DNA from: Aureobasidium sp. EXF-3400
Lineage: Eukaryota > Ascomycota > Dothideomycetes > Dothideales > Saccotheciaceae
Direction of reading: 5' to 3'
DNA: 64,000 nt
Assembly (NCBI GenBank): GCA_024195585.1
Contig: SWBL01000127.1
Location: 1 to 64,000 of the forward strand
Shown here: piece after piece, positions 35,549 through 46,258 of the stretch
Layout: each line of letters opens with the position of its first letter
How positions within the stretch are numbered: the stretch's first letter is position 1
Program-made: the position numbers and the translations under genes
The notes under the pieces: generated by a model
What the model was told of the DNA's origin: nothing
The model's database searches: none
The model's input: the letters and a program-made list of their open reading frames with translations, nothing else

Positions 35549-36378
35549 GTATGACTCAAGGTTTCACGCTGGGAGATGCAGAAACTCAGTAGACTTAGGG
35601 ATAGAGGTGTGTCCAAATAGAGCCTGGGTTTCAAATTCCTCGTGTCGAGTGTTTGTTCCAAGCTACGAAGGTGGTGGCATCGAGAACAAGAAAACCACTT
35701 GCGTGTTGCGACAAGGTAGGAACAGCCAAGGATCAAACGGCAGGGGCTTGTTAGAAAGCATGTGATGTTCGGGAAGCGCTGCATTGCACACGCATATTCA
35801 AATCGTCTCCAAGGTTTCGCAGAAGTCGAGTCTCAAGTAGGATATTCTCGAAGAGTATACCATGACCTACAAGATCTCGACTCATTGAACCAGCACCAAC
35901 GCAACCAGTGCTACAAGTCACTGCGAACTTTGAAAACACATAGCCACGTAGATATTTATATGTGGTTTCTGCACGGGACTCATAGGTCTTGCCGACCATT
36001 TCTTTTTTTTTTTTTTTTTTTAACTTCAAGCTGTCGACGGAACGCGAAGGACATATGTCAGACTGTCGGCCAGGCTACCGTCGGAGCATTGAGATGGGGA
36101 ATTTGCATAAAAAAGATCCTGCAGCTCAAAGCATGAACAGAAGGGTGACAGCCTCGGAGCAGTTTCCCAGACGCCATGCAGCGGAGACAAGATTGATGAT
36201 GAGTGGAGAGAAGACAGTCTTTGCAGACGGACGAGCGCTGTCAATCACAGCTGTCTGCTGATATCTTCGAGGACCCGCTTGCTATAGCTCTGTTAGATTT
36301 GTCGGGCCTGCTGCACAACATCCGTTTGGGAAGCTCCTTTGTGATTGAGTCTCCTTTAGGGATTAAGGGATTGGTAAG

Positions 36379-36495
36379 TCTGTAAGAAAACAAGATAGTA
36401 TTGAGCAACAGAGAATGTCAGATGAGAGACACTGCCTTGACGGGCTCTTCCTGGACTCAGCTTTGATCCCAAAATGATTGTGCACTTTGACAGCT
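36379..36495. repeat. Palindromic MITE-like element, copy 8
   Basis: Right end ATTGTGCACTTTGACAGCT is clear, core GTCAGATGAGAGAC...GGGCTCTTCCTGGAC is present; the left end is diverged. Confidence 0.6.
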
Positions 36496-36850
36496 CAACT
36501 TTCTGCTCGAGAATGACATGTGAAAGAGGTGAAATAATAGTTGTGACAATGTCTGGCATTTGAAGGCCTCCACAGTTTACTGGCTGCGTTGAAGCTTTTC
36601 CTGTCGTCGTCAAATTGTTGCGGTATAGCAGTCGGGAACATTTGTTGGCTTTCCTTAAGAGAAGGCAGGAAATCGCTGAGAAGGAATTGGGCAGTGCTTT
36701 CCCAACTTTTCGGTAGTAACCCGTTCCCAGACATTTCCGGAGGAAACCAGGTCGTCCATGCAGCGCGTTCTCAATGCCAAACCGTATGTGTTCCCTTCCT
36801 GGACTGAACAACAGTGACTAACCACCATATAGTGATTGGCGAGCAGAGAG

Positions 36851-37802
36851 CTATTCTTGTTCCCGGGCCTCCAGCATAGCAAGGACTTCTGGGTCCCTAG
36901 GCTTGTAGAAGCTCGATTTTCCTTTTGTTTCTATGGGTACAATCTTCGACCACTTCGATTCGGTGTAGCACCCAAAGCAGTCGTACAAAGTAGGAGTGGA
37001 GTCGGATGTATTCTTGCGCTCAAACTGCCAAGCGAGGGTACGGTCAGCATGATTGGCACTACGATGTGACGGCTGGTCTCGGACTTCTAAGACAGAAATC
37101 GAATTACATGATGGCTTGCATACGTACCCAGAGGCGATTGCCATTAATCCTAGTCGTGGCACAAGTAGCGCAGGTTCTCTCGACTTTGTCTTCATGATAG
37201 ATAGGCCGCCAGTGTTTCCAAACAAATCGACTGAGGTGATCTCTGTTTAAACTATACCAGGCTTTTAGGCCATGATATAACCTGAACTGAGGATCGGCGC
37301 AATAACGCTGTTTGTTCCGTTCAGCTAAGTAGGCATTATTGTTTTGGCGCATAGCATCGTCTGCATATCTGCGATCATAGGTCCGTTTGTTGGCAGCATA
37401 CACGTGTTGTCGGAACCATTCGACGTCTCCTTTGCGGTCTGCATAAGATTTTCGGTAGTATTCCCTCCGTTTCTGACGAAATTCTGGATCAAGCATCTGC
37501 TTGTGATACCACTCTCTGGCATATTGTTGTTTTCTCTGACGATATTCGGGATCAGTGTAACGCAATTGGTACCGCTCTGAGGGGCTCATTCGGGGTTCGC
37601 TAGCCAGTTTTCGTTTTTTCTGACTATTCCTGGCTTCATGCTGATGCTGTAGTCGTTCCTTCTGCTGGCTCACGATGGTAGTATCATCTGATGAGGCTTG
37701 TGGAGCAGAACGAGAAAAAAAGGCTCTGAAACAAGATGAGATGCTGTGGGTCTCAGGACCCAATGGCCGCAGATTTCTCCCCCAAACAAAGAGAGGAGGC
37801 AT
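36851..37802 (-). CDS. Hydrophilic CxxC protein of unknown function
   Basis: 282 aa from two exons (37128-37802, 36851-37024; intron 103 nt, GTACGT donor). The N-terminal 35 residues (MPPLFVWGRNLRPLGPET...) are Arg/Ser-rich without acids until position 17, which could be a mitochondrial presequence. Then comes a highly charged region with a recurring D-P-x-[YF]-R-x-[RK] unit (TDPEYRQRKQ, LDPEFRQKRR, ADPQFRLYHG). The C-terminal part has CATC and CFGC about 40 residues apart, likely one zinc site. I do not recognise a named family. An in-frame ATG further upstream (37913) would add 37 hydrophobic residues; the 37802 start is preferred because the other would overlap the neighbour's promoter. 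Confidence 0.7.
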
Positions 37803-37983
37803 GATCTCGAGACGGAATGATGTAGTATCTTGTACTGCGAATACGGAATGACTGACAATAACGCGGAAGGAAAGCGCGATGAGCATGTGAACGCCAAGAC
37901 CAGCCATCGTCATTACCTACTTTGTTTCTGTCCATCTACCCAGTCCACGTCTTGTAAACATACCAGCTGCCACACATAACAGT
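37803..37983. promoter_or_regulatory. Bidirectional promoter, CxxC protein / CHMP7-like
   Basis: Only 181 bp between divergent starts. No defined element recognised. Confidence 0.45.
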
Positions 37984-39458
37984 ATGAACGACCTTTTGGA
38001 ATTCTTACGTACACACGAGGAGGTATTCCGTAGGTATATGCCCCTGTCCAACCTCCTTGCGCCAAACAGAACACCACTAATGTCAATACCAGTCGCAACC
38101 GCCTTCAATCTCTCTACTCGGACTTTCGCCTACAGAAGACGTCAAACCCGGATGGATACCAAGCAAACTCTCAAGCATGGCTGCGCGGTCTGACTGCTGC
38201 CGCTCGCGCTGGCCGTTTACCACCCGCATCAACAGCTTCTGGACAGCCGAGTCACGTCGTCTTTGGGAGCGGTGAGGAACTGTCGCGCGCCTTGAACTCC
38301 CAGCAATGGGGTCGACCGTTGGCTCTGGGGGCCGTCATACAAGATGCTGTCGAAAGACGCGAGTTCGTTCCTCTGGACGATTTTCTCAATGCGACCAAGA
38401 GTGTCTATGCAAAGAGTTGGATTCCTTCACCATGGCAGGTCGTCAGCTGGGGTCTCAAGCAGGTTGGTGTTGCCTCACTGTTTGGCGCATCCGACAAGCT
38501 ATCAGTTGGGAATCTCGTTGTCATGGCCAATGTTGAGGTACTACCCTAGCACTCTCGTTTCGAACACAGCCTGACACCAGTACAACAGGAAGCAGCGAAT
38601 GCCATCATGGCAAAAGCCTCCCAACTCGACCAGTCAACAACCTCCCTCATCTTCTCCCGCTCTCTTTTCGAATCAGAGTTCGCTTATGTCCTGGATTCGA
38701 CAAAACATCCAGAGGCTGCCTTGAGCACCACTGACTTCGACATTCTCCTCCGCTATCTATCCCGCGACAAACCCTACCTCTCCTTCACCTCTTCGACCAT
38801 CAAGCTGAAATCTACCGCCGAATCCACACCCCAACCTATCACCCAACAAGACACCGACATCGCAAATCTTCGTACCTTGATCAAGGCCCTGGAAACACAA
38901 GTCTCAGCCCTGACAGACCGAATCACGACCCTCGACATCTCAGCTCGCGAAGCTGTTGCTGCAAAACGCACCATTCAAGCCAAATCAGCCCTACGCAGTA
39001 AGAAACTGGCAGAAACCACTTTACACACACGTAGTGCGACATTATCACAACTAGAGGAAACATATACTGCAATTCAGACGGCTGCAGACCAAGTTGCTAT
39101 AGTATCTGCCATGTCTGCATCTGCAAAGGTATTGAAGAGTCTACACGCAGAGGTCGGAGGTACAGAAGGTGTGGAAGAAGTTGTGGATCGCTTGCGGGAC
39201 GAGATGGAGAATGTAGATGAAGTTGGCCGCATCATCAACGAAGCCAATACCTCCAAGGTGGACGAAGAAGACGTAGACGAAGAATTCGCAACCATGGAAA
39301 AGATGGAAAAGGAGAACAGAGAAAAAGAAGAAGCGGCAAAGACTGCAGCAAGATTGGCAGAATTGGAAGGTTTGGAGAGGGAGAGGAAAGACAAGGAGGC
39401 AGAAGCGGAGGAGAAAGGGAAGGAGGAGCAGAGAGAGATGCAGGCAGAACCTGCATAG
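37984..39458 (+). CDS. CHMP7-like ESCRT-III protein (SNF7 family)
   Basis: 454 aa from three exons (37984-38033, 38093-38537, 38589-39458), introns of 59 and 51 nt. The N-terminal half begins MNDLLEFLRTHEEVF and contains SLYSDFRLQKTSNPDGYQAN, matching the winged-helix part of CHMP7. The second half is a charged coiled-coil SNF7 core (residues about 240-400) ending in a Lys/Glu-rich tail. CHMP7 recruits ESCRT-III to the inner nuclear membrane for envelope sealing and quality control; yeast has the related Chm7. Exon 1 is 50 nt; the donor CGTAG|GTATAT is chosen because it gives FRSRNRLQSLYSDF. Confidence 0.87.
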
Positions 39459-40126
39459 ATTTTTCTTTCAGCGTCTTACGAATTAATGATTCTTGTACAT
39501 ATGGCTTACTAGGTCGATGACCGAGTACGCCTTGAGGCGACTCCCAACTCGACATGGAGATATATTCCCAAGGTGTTCAAATGCAGAGTTTTATTCAGGC
39601 TAGAGTGTGAGTGTAGAGAGAGTCCCTCGAAATGCTCGCTCTCGGTGGACTTTTGTTCTGTTTTCTCTCGATATTATTCTGCAATTTTTCGCAAAATCCA
39701 TCACTAGAAGTTTTGCATCTAGAGACGAGCAACACTCCTTCTTAAAGGCAGGGCAACACCCCAAAAGTCACGCATATACACAATTGCACTCATGAACCTA
39801 CAAAAATAGGTCTTTGAGTCTTGAAAGGGTGTTTTTCGCTCTCTTATGAATGAGCATGATGTGGAAAGCTGCAGCGATACAAAGGTAGTGTTGTTTGTTA
39901 CGGGTTAGGGTCTGTTGTAGGGAGAGGATAATTGTTTTTATCCCACTTCTGTACTAATTCGAAGAAGCAAGTTTCTAGTAACTAAGTCAAGGACTTTTGT
40001 ATATATCATTAATTCTTAAGATGAACGATTGTGAACAAGGCGATACGATTAGCAACCCTGCTTTTCTTCTTTTCCTCACTAAGGTTGATGTTTATATACG
40101 GTGGGATTCAGCAAGATATCATAATT
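39459..40126. other. Intergenic region
   Basis: Holds palindromic copy 9 (39582-39698). Otherwise nothing recognised before the tRNA-Ala. Confidence 0.5.
39582..39698. repeat. Palindromic MITE-like element, copy 9
   Basis: Left TTCAAATGCAGAGTTTTATT, core AGAGAGAGTCCC...GCTCTCGGTGGAC, right ATTATTCTGCAATTTTT. Diverged but symmetrical. Confidence 0.6.
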
Positions 40127-40198
40127 GGGCGTCTGGCGCAGTGGTAGCGCGTCTGCTTTGCATGCTGAAGGTCTAGGGTTCGATCCCCTAGTCGTCCA
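40127..40198 (+). tRNA. tRNA-Ala (UGC anticodon)
   Basis: 72 nt, no intron. A box TGGCGCAGTGG and B box GGTTCGATCCC are good; anticodon TGC is at 40159-40161 between TCTGC and GCTGA. Acceptor GGGCGTC/GTCGTCC has one T-T mismatch and the anticodon stem another, so it may be a slightly diverged copy. Confidence 0.88.
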
Positions 40199-40596
40199 AA
40201 CTTTTTGGTTTTCCTTTTTGGCTTCTTCCCCTTCTTCTGTCTAATTCCCCTTTTGCTTTTCGTTTTGTTCTCTCTGGGCGTGTTGAGTTTGTTTTTGGAT
40301 CTTGTGTGCTGGAAACTTTTGGGCTAGATATATAATAAGTTGGGTTACAATATCAGAATGGATGATCCCGATTTGAAGTCGAAGCGTGGCTGTGGAATTA
40401 GTCTGAGCTGATCGCTGCTGCTCCTTGACATCCACTTGCTTTTAAGGATACGTTTTCCATTTCTAGACTTTCACTGAGACAGTCTTGTATACATGGCGAG
40501 GCGAGGTTGTTGAGAAGTGGTGCATTAATCTTTCAATTCGTTTGTGTTCTTTTTTCCTTCTCCAATGCTTTGCTATTTTGTTACTTTGAAGAAGAT
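40199..40596. other. Intergenic region
   Basis: T-rich 3' flank of the Lunapark gene. Nothing else seen. Confidence 0.5.
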
Positions 40597-41773
40597 CTAC
40601 TTCTTGCGCTGCCTGACTTTACTTCGGGTGGAAGTAGCAGGAGCAGACACGACTTCATCATCATCTTCTTCTTCTTGGTCTTGACCATCGTCAACTTCTT
40701 GATCTTCGCTCATCTTCTCAGCTCCTTGGACTTCTTGCATCTCCTTTCCTCCTTCAGTAACAGTAGACTCTCCAGCAATCTCTCTAATCATTGCTTTGGC
40801 TTCTGACTCTTGTCCATTGAGAGCATGACATTCTTTACATCTCCATGTGCCCAAATCTTCCAAGGATCGGGTTCCAGGAGGAGCTTGACCATTCACCAAG
40901 CGGCACTTGCGACACAGCAACACAATGCGGTTCTTGGGTAGGGTTTCGTCGTCGCCGAGAACAACGTCTAGGATTCTGTCGTACCAACGTGAGCCGGACG
41001 AAGCGTATGAGCTTTGATCGCGTGGAGTGGGCGCTGTGAAGGCGTTGGGAGCGAACTCGGCTTGTGGATCGCGCTGAGGTTGTTGAGGTTGTGGAGGCAG
41101 AGGCTGGAATTGAGCGGTTTGCTGCTGAGGTGGAGTCATGGGTTGGAAAGAGGGAGGTAGTTGGCGACCTGGAATGTTCGCGGTGGGTGGAGGAGGTAGA
41201 CCAGTTCGCTTCACAGGGATGGGCTGCTTCTTGGTAGGAGTGTCTTGTGCCTGGCTCGACTTCTGCTGGGGCGACTTTGTAGGAGTGGAGCCGCCGTACT
41301 TGTCAAGTAACTGCTGGGTGGAGTTGTACTTTGTGGCTTCCTTGAGCTTGGAAATAGCATCGTCGCGTTGTTTGTTCAGGTGGTTGAGGTATGACTGTGA
41401 CGAAGCGAGGCGGTAGTTGAAGTATGCGTCAAGGGCAGTTCTCACAGCATAGATGAGGAGGGGTGATGCGGCCAGACCAGTGTACTCGACAGCAGTGCAA
41501 TTCGGCAAGCCGGTGACCAGAATGAGGATGGTGGCAGCGAGGAGGTAGGCAAATGTGGTGTATAGAGTCCATAGCACTTTGTAGCGACGTTGTCGCTGGT
41601 GTAGACGATCGTTGCGGGCGCTCTCTTTGTTGATCTTGGACGAGAGGGAAGACAGCAGCTTTTCGAATGACGCTGCCGATGTAGCGTCGTGACCCTATAT
41701 GAGGGTTAGTATGACCTGGGAGAAGGCCTGAGGTACAGAGGCTGCGCACCTTGAAGGGCCAGAATGAAACCAT
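40597..41773 (-). CDS. lnp1: Lunapark-family ER junction protein
   Basis: 373 aa from two exons (41750-41773, 40597-41694; intron 55 nt). Exon 1 encodes only MVSFWPFK. Two close membrane helices (LWTLYTTFAYLLAATILILV and AVEYTGLAASPLLIYAV) form a hairpin flanked by a coiled coil. A Pro/Gln-rich linker follows, then the Lunapark zinc finger CRKC...WRCKECHALNG (about residues 270-305). The tail is highly acidic (DDGQDQEEEDDDE). Lunapark stabilises three-way junctions of the tubular ER. Shares a promoter with the golgin gene, so two endomembrane genes are paired head to head. Confidence 0.92.
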
Positions 41774-42086
41774 GTCTGCTATGAACAATGCATGTGTGTC
41801 AGGCAGAAGAGGCACATGCAAAGAGAAGAAAGATGAACGTGTCGCAACGTGAACAGGAAGCTCCGATGACGTTGGACTCCACACGCGTCCAGGTCGCACC
41901 TTCCGCTTCACAACTCGAAGCACCGATTCCCGAAGTCCATCACAAGCCGAAAGTCAAGGGGACAAGGCCGAGCTTCCGACATCCGCGCCCATCAACGTGT
42001 TCTGTCCAACAAACAATATTTCCTTGTCCTCTTCTGTGGTATTGTTCCTCTAGCTATGCTGCTTGTCACATCATAGCCACTTCATC
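41774..42086. promoter_or_regulatory. Bidirectional promoter, lnp1 / golgin
   Basis: A 313-bp gap between divergent start codons. No named motif identified. Confidence 0.45.
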
Positions 42087-45000
42087 ATGTTTCAAGTAAG
42101 CTCCAACATGTTCACATGAATATCAACATTCTCCTGACAAACTCCCTTAGCGCCTCAAAGGCAACCTGGACTCCTTCTTGGACTCCAAGATTGCTGAGGA
42201 ACAAGCTCGCCAAAGAGGTCAATCCGGCACATCAGCTCCCGTCAAGCGAACTCCCTCATCCGCCGCCAGAAGAGGTCTATCTCGAACTGAATCGCCAAAT
42301 CGCCCAGGAAATCGTGCCCGCGCCGACTCGAATCGTGCCATTCCTGCCAAAGGTCCTGACCCCAGCGAGTTTGTCATTGACGACGATGAAGCTCCTACTC
42401 GCACCGCCACTCCCAATCCTTCTGTGACCGAAGCCTCGAATTCCTCCTCCGACACGCCCGCCACGTCAATTACCGACAAGGAATCCACTCAACCCGATGC
42501 TACGCCATCAGAAAAGTCGCAGGATACAGGGAAACAACCTGACGAACTGCCCCAAGATGTTCGTCAAAAGCTGCGCAAACTCGAAAAGCTAGAGTCGCGC
42601 TACACCGAACTTCTCCGTTCCTACCGCATTGCTCATGCAAGGGTTACTGCCATCGAACCTTTCGAGGCTGCTCTCCGCGAAAACACCCCTTTAACGTCTA
42701 TCGCCGATCCTTCTGCTCTGGTCGAATACCTTATGCAACTCAACTTGAAAGGCGACATGGTCATGGAAGAGTACAAGAAGGTCACTGGAGAAAAGGATGA
42801 CATTAAGCGCAAACTCGATGATGCCGAGAAGAGAGCTAAAGAGGCTCATGATGAGGCCGCAGGTTTGAGAAAAGAGAGGGATGAGAAGAACAAGTCTAGC
42901 ACAGAGACAGATCCCCTAGGCGCCAACACACTATCTGTCGACGACAAAGATGCAAAGTCTACCAGAAAGAGCGAGGATTTCTTTTCTTATGAGGAAGAGG
43001 CTCCACGTCTGCAGGAGGAGCTGGACCAAAAGACACGCCAAGTTGAAGAGCTTAACGAGAAGATCACCTCTCTGGAGACCGACCTTAAGACTGCCCAGGA
43101 CTTTGAAACGGCAGCCCGTGAGGAACTTGAAAAGGCGAACAAGGATCAGTCGAGCGCAAAAGAATCTCAGGAACAATCCAAGTCTGATTCGGAGAAAAAG
43201 GTCGCCGACTTGGAGAAGCAAAAATCTGATCTGGAAAAGCAAAAGGCCGATTTTGAGCAGAAGGCTTCGGAGCTGGAGAAACAAAAGTCTGATCTGGAAA
43301 AGAAATTCAAGGATTCTGAGAGTGCGATCGGAAAGATCAAAACACAGCTGGACCAGATTGACGACATCTCAGCATCTGACAAGGAACCGCTGGAATCACG
43401 AATTAAATCTCTCAGTGGTAAACTCAACAAGGCGACGGCGGATCTTAACACTGCCAACAACCAGATTGAGGAGTTCAAGACGAAGGCCGCTGCTGCACAG
43501 GACGCTCTCGTCAAACTTGAGAAGCAAAACGAGGAAAAGGCCAATCAGGATAGCAGCAACAAGAAGTCAAGCGATGCCGACAAGAAGCGTTTGGAAACTC
43601 TGGACAATCTAGTCAAGACGTTGAAATCACAACTCACTGAAGCCGAGTCGAGCAAAAAGTCATTGCAGAAGGATCTGGACGGTATGCGTGGCGATTTGGA
43701 AAAGAGCGAGGCTGACTTGAAGGCTGCTACTGAATCCGCTTCTGTAGTGTCTACTCAAGACACATCATTGGACGAGCTCCGAGGACAGTTGAAGGCTGCT
43801 GAAAGAGAACGTGATGATGCTTATCAGATGATTCTGGCTTGTGGCCACTGCAAGACTTCTGAGCCAGAAGAACCCACAGTTGTCGAGCCTGAGCCTGCTC
43901 CTGCTGCTGCGGTTGAGACAGCCAATTCCACCCAAACTGCCGATGGTGGAGCGGCCAAGAAGAAGAACAAAAACAAGAAAAAGAAGAAGGGAGGTGCTGC
44001 TGCAAACAAGCCTGCTGCAGAAACATCAGAGAGTGTCCCACCTTCATCTGCGCCTTCCCCAAAGCCTGAGGTGCAGTCTACACCTGTTTCGCAAGAGTCT
44101 ATTCTTTCACCTGAGCAGCTGGCTGCCGCAAGAGCACATATTACCAACTCTCTTAGCCAATTGGCTCCAAGAGGTGTTCAATCCGAGGACAACGACCAGA
44201 AGATCAAGGAGTTGAACACTGTCATCGAGCAGAAGGATGGAGAGATCAGAGACCTCACAGCTCAAATCGAGAAGAAAGAGGCAGCTATCGACAGACTTGA
44301 TGCTAAGCTCAAGGGCGAAGAGGATCTCAAGGAGGAGATTGATGATCTCAGAGAACAGCTCAAGGACATCGGCAATCAGCTGTGTGGTGCGAAAGACCAA
44401 ATCAAAACTTTGAAGACTCAGAAAGATTCGGAGTCTGGCGAACGTGCAGAAGAGATGAAGCAACTCGAAGACAGATGCAAATCCTTGCAAAAGCAGTGTG
44501 ACGATCTTCAGGCCGATATCAAGGCCAAGACGGAGGATCACGCAAAGGTCCAGAAGGAGTTGGATGAGATCAAGCAAACCTCTGGTGCTTCAAGCAAGGA
44601 GCTTGAGGACAAGCTTGCGACTATCCAGAAGGAAAAGAGCACTCTGGAAGATGCCAACAAGAAGTTGAAGGCAGAGACCGAGTCGCTCAAGTCAAGTCAT
44701 GGGGAGTCAAATGAGAAGCACAAGAGCTTGACTGCACAATTTGACGAACTCAAGTCCAAGAGTTCATCTCTGCAGACCGACTTGTCTGCCGCTAACGAGT
44801 TAGCTCAGACAAGATACAAAGATCTGACAGCACTCAGGGAGCACCTTAACAAGATCCAGCCTGAGCTTACAACTCTTCGTCAAGAAGCTGCCGAGCTCAA
44901 GAAAGCCAAGGAAGAGCTCAGCACCGCCAATGGCACTCTTCGTAGATTGGAGGCTAAAGAGAAGGATCTACAATCCGAAATCTCTACATACAAGACTCAG

Positions 45001-46258
45001 ACAAAAGATAAAGATGCTGAGATCAAATCTTTGAACGAAAAGGTCAAGCAGAATGCAGAACGTACAGCAACGCTCGAGGAGCAAAGCAACAAGATGCAAA
45101 AAGACCTTCAACGAGCAGAGAAATCACAAAAAGAAGCTACTGACTCCAGGGACAAGCTCCAGAAAGATCTTACCAAAGCTCAAGAAGAATCTTCGAAACA
45201 ACGCGAAAAGTTGCAAACCCTGGAGAAACAAGTTGCTTCTTTGAATCAAGAGTCGTCACGATTGAAGGAAGAACTTCAACTGAAGTCTGCTCAGCAAGCA
45301 TCGGCTCAATCCCTCATGGACAGCATGCAAGATCAAACTCGCGAACTGGCCACACAAATGAAGGAAGTCAAGGAACGATGCGAGAGTCTTGAGGAAGAGC
45401 TTGCAGATGCCCACCGTCTTCTCAGCGAGCGTAGTAGAGAAGCAGAAACGATGCGCCGTCTGCTCGCTGATGTTGAAGGCCGTGCCGAGTCGCGCGTCAA
45501 GGGGATGCGCGAACGAATGGACGTGGCAATCGAAGAACGCGATCGTGCTGAAGAGGAAGCCGTCACGGTCGGTCGCCGACGTGCTCGCGAACTCGAAGAC
45601 CTGAAGCACAAACTGAGGGATGCGGAAACATCACTCTCATCCATCAATGATGAAAAGGAGGAGTTTGAAAGAAAGGAGTCGCAATGGCGCAAGCAAAAGA
45701 CTGAACTCGAGAGGAAGTCCGAAGCTGCCACAGAGGAATTGACCGAAGTCAAGAGTGCAATGACCCAACTCCGCGATGCCCTTGACGAACACGAGCGCTC
45801 TTCTCAGGCCCTTGAGAAGGAGAAGTCCGACCTTCGCAAATCGCTATCCGAAACAGAGACCCGTCTCAGCACACTGCAGAAGTCTTCAAAGGCCCTAGCA
45901 GACGAGATCAAGACCCTAAAGAGTAGCAAGTCAGAAAAACCATCTGCTCGGTCATCGCTTGAGAGCTCACGCATTGGCTCTCCAATGGGCAGTCGCAATG
46001 GCAGCGTAGCCACCACCGGGGGCCCTGGTGCCAAAGGCGAAGCTATGGATTACGTGTACCTCAAAAACGTACTCTTGCAATTCTTGGAACAAAAGGATAG
46101 GAAGCATCAATTGCAATTGGTTCCTGTGTTGGGCATGTTGCTGCATTTTGACAAGTAAGTCTCTTGGATGAATGAAAGTTGCGTGGTTTGAGAGAGATGC
46201 TAATGCTATATACAGGAAGGATGAACAGAGATGGGCTAGTGCTATCTCGTCATTGTAG
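42087..46258 (+). CDS. GRIP-domain golgin (Imh1-like)
   Basis: 1351 aa from three exons (42087-42095, 42151-46154, 46216-46258). The first exon is only 9 nt (MFQ), followed by RLKGNLDSFLDSKIAEEQ. A Ser/Pro-rich region leads into more than 1000 residues of coiled coil, broken near residues 570-650 by a Pro/Ala region with KKKNKNKKKKKG. The C-terminal GRIP domain reads YVYLKNVLLQFLEQ...QLVPVLGMLLHFDK with the Arl1-contacting tyrosine. GRIP golgins tether vesicles at the trans-Golgi. Exon 3 finishes KKDEQRWASAISSL. The late intron sits inside the GRIP domain, so both splices are needed for function. Confidence 0.92.

Larger units (their letters stand above)
35039..36850. other. Intergenic region rich in palindromic elements
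   Basis: 1.8 kb without a supported gene. Three palindromic elements (35238-35355, 35430-35548, about 36379-36495) and a pure T run at about 36003-36022 are present. Confidence 0.55.
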
